Below are positions 1 to 5,198 of a stretch of DNA of 5,198 bases, in pieces (position 1 is the first letter of the stretch; every line of letters begins with the position of its first letter). The stretch is from Pseudomonadota bacterium (lineage in GTDB: Bacteria > Pseudomonadota > Gammaproteobacteria > Burkholderiales > Ferrovaceae). The stretch is taken from positions 1 to 5,198 of the forward strand of contig JAJYQG010000070.1 in the NCBI GenBank assembly GCA_021794775.1, read 5' to 3'. Both the position numbers and the translations under genes were made by a program. A model generated the notes under the pieces. The model searched no databases. It saw nothing but the letters and a program-made list of their open reading frames with translations, and was not told the DNA's origin.

Positions 1-1209
1 GATCTCGTCGACCACAAACCCAGTGGCGATGGTGAGCGCCATCAGCGTCAGGTTGTTGATGCTGAAATGGGCCAGGTACATGATGCCCAGGGTGCCGATG
101 AGGGAAACGGGTACGGCAAAGGCGGGAATCAGGGTGGCAGGCAGGTTGCGCAAAAACAGGAAGATGACCATCACCACCAGGGCAATCGCCAGCATCAATT
201 CGAATTGAATTTCATGAACCGACGCGCGGATGGTGGTGGTGCGGTCGGTCAGCAGTTCAACCTTGACCCCTGCAGGCAGGGCATCCTTGAGTTTGGGCAA
301 GAGTGCTTTGACGCGCTCCGACACCTCGATGACATTGGCACCCGGCTGACGCTGGATGTTGACGACGATGGCGGGGGTGGTGTTTTTCCAGGCCGCAAGG
401 TGCACATCCTCGGCATCGTCCACCACTTCGGCTACATCGCCGATCCGCACTGGCGCCCCATTGATATAGGTTATGATGATCTGTCGGTAGGCGGCGGCAT
501 CGTGCAGCTGGTCGTTGGCATCCACCGAAACGGAGTGAGCGGGGCCATCAAAGCTGCCTTTGGGCAGATCGACGTTGTTGTTGACGATGGCCGAGCGCAA
601 GTCTTCCAGGCTGAGATGGCGGGTTGCCAGGGCGTCAGGGTTGCCGCGAATGCGCACAGCCGGTCGCAAGCCTCCGCCAAGACTGACCATCCCGACACCG
701 GATACCTGGGACAGTTTGCCCACCAGGCGGGTTTCAACCCAGTCCTGCAAATGGGGCAATGTCATGTTCGGCGCCGTTACCGCCAGGGTCAGAATGGGCG
801 CGTCGGCAGGGTTGACCTTATTGTAGAGGGGCGGCATCGGCAGGTCGGTGGGCAGGAATGTGCCCGCGGCATTGATGGCTTCCTGAACCTGTTGCTCGGC
901 GACGTCGATGGAAGTGATGAGTGAAAATTGCAGCGTGATGACCGAAGCCCCTCCGGAACTGCTGGAGGCCATCTGGGTTAGCCCGGCCATTTGCCCGAAC
1001 TGACGTTCCAATGGGGCCGTGACGGTGCTGGCCATGACCTCAGGCCCAGCGCCGGGATAAAGGGTCGTGACCTCGATGGTGGGGTAGTCCACCTCAGGCA
1101 AGGCCGACAGCGGCAGTTGTCCCCAGGCGATCAGTCCCAGGAGCATGATCGAGACCATCACCAGCGCCGTGGCGATCGGCCTGTCGATGAAGGGACGAGA
1201 AAAATTCAT
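1..1209 (-). CDS. mdtB: MdtB-like RND multidrug efflux transporter, N-terminal part (runs off left edge)
   Basis: Inner-membrane proton-driven pump subunit of the RND (AcrB/MdtBC) family; it would export drugs or bile-salt-like compounds with MdtA and an outer-membrane channel. The frame is open for 403 residues from ATG at 1209 to base 1; family members are about 1030-1050 residues, so some 60% is missing. Visible parts: TM1 at about 12-30, the family stretch [11 protein letters not shown] at 35-45, porter-domain motif [10 protein letters not shown] at 65-74, [11 protein letters not shown] at 85-95, KVNPADAPI at 131-139, QRQPGAN at 286-292, TM2 at about 337-354, TM3 at about 358-380 and the start of TM4 ([17 protein letters not shown]) at 385-401. 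These match my recollection of E. coli MdtB better than MdtC (for example the LPEVDYPTI and LERQFGQM stretches). The start lies 14 nt after the mdtA stop, so the two genes are co-transcribed; the ribosome-binding site is weak. Oddity: the Asp pair of TM4 reads Asp401-Glu402. MdtB rather than a close RND paralogue is inferred from gene order and motifs. Confidence 0.93.
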   Translation of the reverse strand, partial: MNFSRPFIDRPIATALVMVSIMLLGLIAWGQLPLSALPEVDYPTIEVTTLYPGAGPEVMASTVTAPLERQFGQMAGLTQMASSSSGGASVITLQFSLITSIDVAEQQVQEAINAAGTFLPTDLPMPPLYNKVNPADAPILTLAVTAPNMTLPHLQDWVETRLVGKLSQVSGVGMVSLGGGLRPAVRIRGNPDALATRHLSLEDLRSAIVNNNVDLPKGSFDGPAHSVSVDANDQLHDAAAYRQIIITYINGAPVRIGDVAEVVDDAEDVHLAAWKNTTPAIVVNIQRQPGANVIEVSERVKALLPKLKDALPAGVKVELLTDRTTTIRASVHEIQFELMLAIALVVMVIFLFLRNLPATLIPAFAVPVSLIGTLGIMYLAHFSINNLTLMALTIATGFVVDEI

Positions 1210-1223
1210 GGCGCAAGCTCGGG

Positions 1224-2393
1224 TTACAGGTGGCGCTGTGCCAAGGTGACCGTGATGCCCTCATGCAGGTTGTCCACGCCATCGATGACCACCTGTTCGC
1301 CTGGTTGCAACCCCGAAAGAATCGCGGTTTTTTCTCCATCGCTGGGGCCTGGCTTGAGAAGACGGACCGATACGCGCATCGCTTTATCCACGACAAAGGC
1401 AAAAGGTCCCTGGTTTCCCTGTTGAACGCCGGCACTGGGAATGACAGTGGCCTGCGACAGCAGGGCCACGCGCAACCGGGCATTGACGAATTCGTTGGGG
1501 AAGAGCGCATCATTGGCATTGTCGAACTGGGCGCGCAGCTTGACCATGCCGGTCGTCACGTCGACCTGGTTGTCCAGTGTCTGTAACACGCCACTGGCAA
1601 TTCGATGCTGGTTGGAGCGGTCCCAGGCTTCGACTTTCAGCGGGGCGAGGGGGCCTTTCATGCCCTGTTGAATTTCATTGAGATAATCCTGCGGCAAAGG
1701 GAAAATGACGGTGATGGGGTTGAGCTGGGTCAGCACCACCAAGCCGACATTGCCGGCCGCCAACACCATGTTGCCCTGGTCCACCAGACGGATGCCGAGC
1801 CGTCCATCCACCGGTGCCGTGATGTGGCAATAAACCAGCTGCAGTTTGGCATTGTCCACCTGGGACTGATCGGATTTGACCGTGCCTTCGTACTGGGTCA
1901 CCAGGGCTTGCTGGGTCACCAGCTGTTGATCGGGGATGGCACCCGTCTTGATCAAATCCTGGTAACGGGCCAGGTCGATGCGGGCGTTCTGAAGCAAGGC
2001 CTGGTCATGTAGCAGTTGCCCTTCGGCTTGGGCAAGTTGTACCTGATAGGGACGTGGGTCGATCTCAACGATCGGATCGCCCCGATGCACCCGATCGCCT
2101 TCGCGGAAATAGACCCGCATCAGTTCTCCATCGACGCGGCTTTTGAGGGTGACCGTATACACCGGCGTTACGGTGCCAAGCCCGGTCAACCAGACTGGAA
2201 AATCGACCTGTTCGGCGCGGGCCAGAGAAACGGCTGGCAGGGGATGGGCATGGGAAGCGGGCCCTTGAGCAGGGGAGGATGGGCGAAAACGGTGTACCAG
2301 CCCGGCAATGGCCAAGATCGCCAGTCCAATGAAGACCAGACGTCGCAGGTTATGCGCTGGCGCAGGGGGAGGGGAGGCATGGGGGTCAGACAT
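1224..2393 (-). CDS. mdtA: MdtA-like RND efflux periplasmic adaptor (membrane fusion protein)
   Basis: Periplasmic adaptor (HlyD/RND type) that bridges the inner-membrane RND pump and the outer-membrane channel. It has 389 residues, within the usual 380-420. A short Pro-rich cytoplasmic tail (1-15) leads into one membrane anchor at about 17-34 ([14 protein letters not shown]). No lipobox Cys is visible, so it is anchored by the helix and not as a lipoprotein. Next come the first lipoyl half (about 84-113, including [16 protein letters not shown]), a coiled-coil alpha-hairpin rich in Gln, Ala and Leu (about 114-184), the second lipoyl half ([12 protein letters not shown] at 191-202), a beta-barrel region (about 225-310, with FPLPQDYL and a [14 protein letters not shown] stretch typical of MdtA) and a C-terminal membrane-proximal domain ([15 protein letters not shown] at 362-376). 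The ATG at 2393 is preferred because the anchor begins soon after it; the upstream Shine-Dalgarno is poor (GGGA about 7 nt away). It overlaps nothing, is followed after 14 nt by mdtB, and is preceded by a terminator-like hairpin. No clear promoter of its own was found. Confidence 0.92.
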   Translation of the reverse strand: MSDPHASPPPAPAHNLRRLVFIGLAILAIAGLVHRFRPSSPAQGPASHAHPLPAVSLARAEQVDFPVWLTGLGTVTPVYTVTLKSRVDGELMRVYFREGDRVHRGDPIVEIDPRPYQVQLAQAEGQLLHDQALLQNARIDLARYQDLIKTGAIPDQQLVTQQALVTQYEGTVKSDQSQVDNAKLQLVYCHITAPVDGRLGIRLVDQGNMVLAAGNVGLVVLTQLNPITVIFPLPQDYLNEIQQGMKGPLAPLKVEAWDRSNQHRIASGVLQTLDNQVDVTTGMVKLRAQFDNANDALFPNEFVNARLRVALLSQATVIPSAGVQQGNQGPFAFVVDKAMRVSVRLLKPGPSDGEKTAILSGLQPGEQVVIDGVDNLHEGITVTLAQRHL

Positions 2394-2410
2394 GGTGGGT
2401 TCCCGAACAG

Positions 2411-2455
2411 AAAAAAACAGAAGCGGAAGGGGATCGGCCTCCCGGATTCCGGCTT
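2411..2455 (-). terminator. Probable Rho-independent terminator after mlaF
   Basis: On the minus strand, starting 4 nt after the mlaF stop, AAGCCGGAA pairs with TTCCGCTT (8 bp with one bulged C). Inside the loop GGG can pair with CCC. Three bases later comes a run of seven T. The long, partly open loop makes it weaker than a textbook terminator, so partial read-through into mdtA is possible. It was judged by eye; no folding energy was computed. Confidence 0.45.
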
Positions 2456-2459
2456 GGGG

Positions 2460-3269
2460 TCATGCAGCGGACAGACGAAAATCCTTGCTCAACGCAGGAG
2501 CCGGCCAGTGAAATGCCACAGGACCGTCGGCTGCTGCATGGATGAACTGATGGGCATAAGGATCCGCTTCGGGCGCTTCCAGTTGACGGGGCGTTCCCTG
2601 GCTGACTACCTTGCCATCGGAAAGCAGAAAAATATCGTCCACGACTTTCAACGACTCGCTGACATCATACGTCACAACGACGGATGTGATGCCGATGCTG
2701 TCGTTTAGTTCCCGGATCAACCGCGCGACCGCGTTCAGGGAAATGGGATCGAGTCCGGCGAAAGGTTCATCGTAAACGGCGAGCATGGGGTCGAGTGCAA
2801 TAGCCCGCGCAAGACAGACACGACGGTGCATGCCCCCCGACAGTTCGGTTGGCATCAGATCGCGGGCCCCGCGCAAGCCAACGGCCTGAAGTTTCATGAG
2901 TACGATGTCACGAATTTGAGCGGCGCCCAGCCGCGTATGCTCGCGCAGCGGAAACGCTATGTTGTCCAACACCGAAAGATCGGTAAAGAGTCCCCCCATC
3001 TGGAACATCATGCCCATTTCACGGCGCATGGCGTAGAGCTCACGGCCACTCATCTCATGCACCACCCGGTTGCGGTAGCGCACGGCGCCGCGGGAAGGGC
3101 GCAGCTGGCCTGCCATCAGGCGCAACAACGTGGTCTTGCCGACGCCGCTGGTACCCAGGATGGCGCTGATCCTGCCTTGCCGCAGGGACATCTCGACCCC
3201 GGTGAGCAAAGGGCGGTCTCCGTAAGAGAAATGCAAATCTTCGATTTCAATCAGAACTTCGTCGACCAT
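2460..3269 (-). CDS. mlaF: MlaF-like ABC transporter ATP-binding protein (phospholipid transport)
   Basis: Cytoplasmic ATPase of the Mla system, which powers phospholipid movement between inner and outer membrane with permease MlaE, MlaB and the MCE protein MlaD. It has 269 residues, the length I recall for E. coli MlaF. Motifs in order: Walker A GTSGVGKTT (39-47), Q-loop Gln90, signature LSGGM (143-147), Walker B with catalytic Glu (AVYDEP, Glu168), D-loop GLDP (172-175), and an MlaF-type C-terminal tail with ADGPVAFHWPA (247-257). The position that should hold the switch histidine after Walker B reads VVTYDV, with Tyr201 (codon TAT, 2667-2669). The start at 3269 is chosen because GAGGG (3275-3279) stands 5 nt upstream, it gives the family length, and a good promoter lies just upstream; the longer reading from 3362 would start before that promoter. 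No mlaE follows: an apparent terminator and then mdtA come next. The family assignment is strong; its role as the working Mla ATPase is less certain because of the isolation and the H-loop change. Confidence 0.88.
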   Translation of the reverse strand: MVDEVLIEIEDLHFSYGDRPLLTGVEMSLRQGRISAILGTSGVGKTTLLRLMAGQLRPSRGAVRYRNRVVHEMSGRELYAMRREMGMMFQMGGLFTDLSVLDNIAFPLREHTRLGAAQIRDIVLMKLQAVGLRGARDLMPTELSGGMHRRVCLARAIALDPMLAVYDEPFAGLDPISLNAVARLIRELNDSIGITSVVVTYDVSESLKVVDDIFLLSDGKVVSQGTPRQLEAPEADPYAHQFIHAAADGPVAFHWPAPALSKDFRLSAA

Positions 3270-3274
3270 GGGGA

Positions 3275-3279
3275 CCCTC
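3275..3279 (-). promoter_or_regulatory. Ribosome-binding site of mlaF
   Basis: GAGGG on the minus strand, 5 nt before ATG at 3269. It decides the start: the ATG at 3362 would add 31 residues without family resemblance. Confidence 0.65.
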
Positions 3280-3298
3280 GATTCAGCATGCCGCTGCC

Positions 3299-3327
3299 AT
3301 GCTACGCTTTCAGGCCCTGCGTGACAA
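3299..3327 (-). promoter_or_regulatory. Sigma70-like promoter for mlaF
   Basis: On the minus strand, TTGTCA (3322-3327, 5 of 6 matches to TTGACA) is followed by a 17-bp spacer and TAGCAT (3299-3304, 4 of 6 matches to TATAAT). Predicted transcription start is near 3292, leaving a leader of about 20-25 nt containing the GAGGG ribosome-binding site. Its location inside the longer mlaF reading supports the shorter protein. Confidence 0.5.
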
Positions 3328-3350
3328 CCGCCTGGGGCAGGGAGTTGGCA
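3322..3350. promoter_or_regulatory. Imperfect dyad between divergent promoters, candidate operator
   Basis: Outer arms TGACAAC (3322-3328) and GTTGGCA (3344-3350) are inverted copies with one mismatch. Inner arms CCTG (3331-3334) and CAGG (3338-3341) are perfect. Both pairs centre on base 3336, giving 10 of 14 symmetric pairs. The outer arms contain the two opposed -35 boxes, so part of the symmetry is expected from paired promoters; the inner arms are not explained that way. No regulator is visible in the window. Confidence 0.3.
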
Positions 3351-3374
3351 AGCGCTGGTCATTCGGCATAGAAT
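3345..3374 (+). promoter_or_regulatory. Sigma70-like promoter for the rightward SNF2-type gene
   Basis: TTGGCA (3345-3350, 5 of 6 matches) is followed by an 18-bp spacer and TAGAAT (3369-3374, 5 of 6 matches). Predicted start is near 3381, giving a leader of about 45 nt before the GTG at 3426. It stands back to back with the mlaF promoter, the two -35 boxes being 17 bp apart. Confidence 0.45.
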
Positions 3375-3425
3375 TCCAGGATGACATGGTCTTAATCCCC
3401 GAATCCCATAGGTTGATACGTTTCC

Positions 3426-5198
3426 GTGAAGGTTTCTGCGGCGCTTGCCGAACCCTGTTCTCTATCGACGCTGCCTAACGCCTGGCTCAGCCTGTTGCGT
3501 TGGGTGTCGCTGGCGTATGTTCCAGTGTCGCGCCATCAGGTGGTGGCGCTGTGGGAGCAGTTTCGTCTGGCGGGCGGGGCTCCTTTGGACGAGGATTGCC
3601 ACCCCATCATCGATGGCCTGCTCGAACGGGGTGACCTGATTCTGCAAGGCGGTCGTCTTTCCTGCGCCCCCCTGTTGTCCGAAACCATTCTGGCCAACCT
3701 CAAGGACGATCCCGAAAAAGCGTGTTACGACGAAGCGGCACGCCTCGCCTTCAAGCTGCCCGATTATCGCCATGGGTACTTCGTGCGTCACTTCAGCGAA
3801 GGGGTTCGTGATCTCAGGCTGGCCCTGTATTTTGGTCGCTACGACGATTTTGCCAAGCTTGGACAGACCTTGCAAAGTTATTTTGCCAGCGATTGGCGCC
3901 TTAGAAACCCCTATCTGAGTCTCTTCGATGCCCCTTTTTCCGAGCAGCAGTTCAACGAGCTGCCCAACGAGACAGGTCTGACCATTGCCGCCATCATCGT
4001 CATGCTGCGGACGTCGCGTTTCGAGCCCTGCAAGGGGGCCTTGAGCTGGTTGCGGGAGCGGGCACGCACCGCCCCCGAAGAGCAGCGCGCCTGGTTTGCC
4101 AGCGTGCTTTGTGAACCCCTCATCTTGCGCGGTCATCTTGGCGAAGCCTTGCATCTGGTGCAGGGCAAGTCCTTTGCACTGGCGCGCACCATGGAAGGAT
4201 TGATCGCGTTGCTGCGGGGGCATCTCGAAGAAGCTCTGGAAAGTTTTGAGGCAGCGCTGCGAGACAGCAAGAAGCCGCAAGACCTGCGCAAGAGCGGGCT
4301 GTCGGGCATGGGCGGGGTGGGTCATGTCATCACTTTGATTGCCAAAGGCGATACCAAGGCGCTGGAGAAGGCCACCTGTCACATCGCTCAGGTCATTCGC
4401 GGGGGGTCGCCACTCAGCCCGGTATTTGCCTGCCTGGGTCAAGTGGCGCGGGCCATGCAATCCCTGCCCGGACAAGTGCTCGACGAACGCGGCGACATGC
4501 CCGATAAGGATTCGCTGGCGCTGCTGTTTCGCAGCCTGTCGTGCTGGTGGGTGGACGGGGCTGGGGAGCGTATCGATGTTCCGCGTTTGACCGAACTGGC
4601 GCGCAAGGCCACGACCCACGGCTACCGCTGGGTCGCCGCCGAAGCCTGGGAGTTGCTCGACCGCATCGCTGAAGGACATGCCGCGCGGGGAGCAGCCTTG
4701 CACGAAGAGATCGGTGCCCACAGTCTCATCGACCTCATCCGGCGCCAACCTTTATGGGAACGGGCCATGATCGCCCTGGCGCGGCTCGGCGAGGAATGGT
4801 CCCAGGAAGCCACCAGTGCCAAGCAATGCCGCGTTTGCTGGGTATTGAGCCGCCACCCGGAAGATGGTCGGCTCTTGCTGGAAGGAAGGGAGCAGCGACG
4901 CAACGCTCAAGGCAGCTGGGGAGCCCCCAAGGCCCTCACATTGCAGAAACTGACCCATGCGCAGACCGAACCCGAAGGGGTGACCGACCAGGATCGCGCG
5001 ATCATTTCAGCCATTCGCTATGCGCTGGTGGACCAGAAGCCCCAGGAAAAGCGCATTCATGTGCCGCAGGCGATGCGCCATTTGATCCATCATCCCTTCG
5101 TATTCTGGAGCACGGATCTGCAGCGGCCACTGCAGATCGCCGCAGGACGCTGGATGCTCGAGGTTCGCCGCGAACGGCATCAGTGGAAGCTGCAACCC
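3426..5198 (+). CDS. N-terminal region of a large SNF2-family (DEAD/DEAH helicase-like) protein, runs off right edge
   Basis: An uninterrupted frame of 591 codons, open at the right edge. It starts at GTG 3426, the first plausible start after an in-frame TGA at 3414-3416; no ATG occurs in frame until residue 193, and no good Shine-Dalgarno is visible, so the start is uncertain. The protein is soluble, with no signal peptide or membrane segment. Residues about 1-470 look mostly helical and repeat-like (for example LALYFGRYDDFAKLGQTLQ at 132-150 and LRGHLEEALESFEAALRD at 263-280, which resembles a TPR helix pair). The distal part carries LLLEGREQRRNAQGSWGAPK (483-502), VTDQDRAIISAI (519-530), and MRHLIHHPFVFW (550-561) followed by PLQI, an acidic/basic strand segment and WKLQP. 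From memory this is the pattern preceding the ATPase core in large bacterial SNF2 proteins. No helicase motif lies inside the window; the core would follow. Such proteins act as ATP-driven DNA translocases; a specific role here is unknown. The long open frames on the opposite strand are shadows. Confidence 0.68.
   Translation, partial: MKVSAALAEPCSLSTLPNAWLSLLRWVSLAYVPVSRHQVVALWEQFRLAGGAPLDEDCHPIIDGLLERGDLILQGGRLSCAPLLSETILANLKDDPEKACYDEAARLAFKLPDYRHGYFVRHFSEGVRDLRLALYFGRYDDFAKLGQTLQSYFASDWRLRNPYLSLFDAPFSEQQFNELPNETGLTIAAIIVMLRTSRFEPCKGALSWLRERARTAPEEQRAWFASVLCEPLILRGHLGEALHLVQGKSFALARTMEGLIALLRGHLEEALESFEAALRDSKKPQDLRKSGLSGMGGVGHVITLIAKGDTKALEKATCHIAQVIRGGSPLSPVFACLGQVARAMQSLPGQVLDERGDMPDKDSLALLFRSLSCWWVDGAGERIDVPRLTELARKATTHGYRWVAAEAWELLDRIAEGHAARGAALHEEIGAHSLIDLIRRQPLWERAMIALARLGEEWSQEATSAKQCRVCWVLSRHPEDGRLLLEGREQRRNAQGSWGAPKALTLQKLTHAQTEPEGVTDQDRAIISAIRYALVDQKPQEKRIHVPQAMRHLIHHPFVFWSTDLQRPLQIAAGRWMLEVRRERHQWKLQP

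Noticed and set aside
67..924. 285-codon open frame on the plus strand
   Set aside because: It lies wholly antisense to the mdtB coding sequence, whose translation is unmistakable. The plus-strand product is rich in Gly, His and Gln as expected from a shadow frame.
1605..2708. Plus-strand open frames opposite mdtA and the end of mlaF
   Set aside because: They are shadows of well-supported minus-strand genes, with low-complexity His/Gln/Gly-rich products and no motif.
3270..3362. Upstream extension of mlaF to ATG 3362 (300 residues)
   Set aside because: The extra 31 residues do not fit the family, the extension runs through the predicted promoter, and the ATG at 3269 has a well-placed GAGGG ribosome-binding site and gives the usual 269-residue length.
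3394..3407. Two AATCCC copies 8 bp apart in the leader of the rightward gene
   Set aside because: Only 6 bp each and just two copies; this is expected by chance in a sequence of this composition.
3462..4748. 428-codon open frame on the minus strand
   Set aside because: It is antisense to the uninterrupted plus-strand frame beginning at 3426, which has normal protein composition and SNF2-associated motifs. The minus-strand translation is rich in Gln, Gly and Pro and matches no family I recognise.
4830..4838. CxxC pair (Cys468, Cys471) in the SNF2-type protein, possible zinc site
   Set aside because: No second Cys/His pair with suitable spacing is nearby, and the equivalent stretch of related proteins is, as far as I recall, an ordinary hydrophobic strand.

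Overview
The window reads as ordinary chromosomal DNA of a Gram-negative bacterium, most likely a beta- or gammaproteobacterium. This rests on the gene content (an MdtAB-type RND efflux pump, an MlaF-type lipid-transport ATPase and a large SNF2-type protein) and on the moderately high GC content with GC-rich third codon positions. Species cannot be determined from the sequence alone.

Layout. Three genes run leftward on the minus strand. From right to left they are an MlaF-like ABC ATPase (2460-3269), an MdtA-like membrane fusion protein (1224-2393) and the first 403 codons of an MdtB-like RND pump subunit, which runs off the left edge (1-1209). One long gene runs rightward from 3426 and leaves the right edge still open after 591 codons. 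Its distal part resembles the region that precedes the helicase core in large bacterial SNF2-family proteins. The 156-bp gap between mlaF and this gene holds two back-to-back sigma70-like promoters whose -35 boxes form the outer arms of one dyad. A hairpin followed by seven T lies directly after mlaF on its coding strand, and probably separates mlaF wholly or partly from the efflux genes.

How the genes work together. MdtA and MdtB are expected to form part of a tripartite drug-efflux pump, with a second RND subunit (MdtC) and an outer-membrane channel outside the window. The MlaF-like ATPase belongs to retrograde phospholipid transport (outer-membrane lipid asymmetry), but its usual partner mlaE does not follow it. 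It also has Tyr where the ABC switch histidine is expected. The SNF2-type gene is probably an unrelated divergent neighbour.

I found no RNA gene, CRISPR array, mobile element or convincing novel system. The points most worth a second look are the H-loop substitution in the isolated mlaF, the Asp-to-Glu change in the RND proton-relay pair at the left edge, and the symmetric divergent promoter region.
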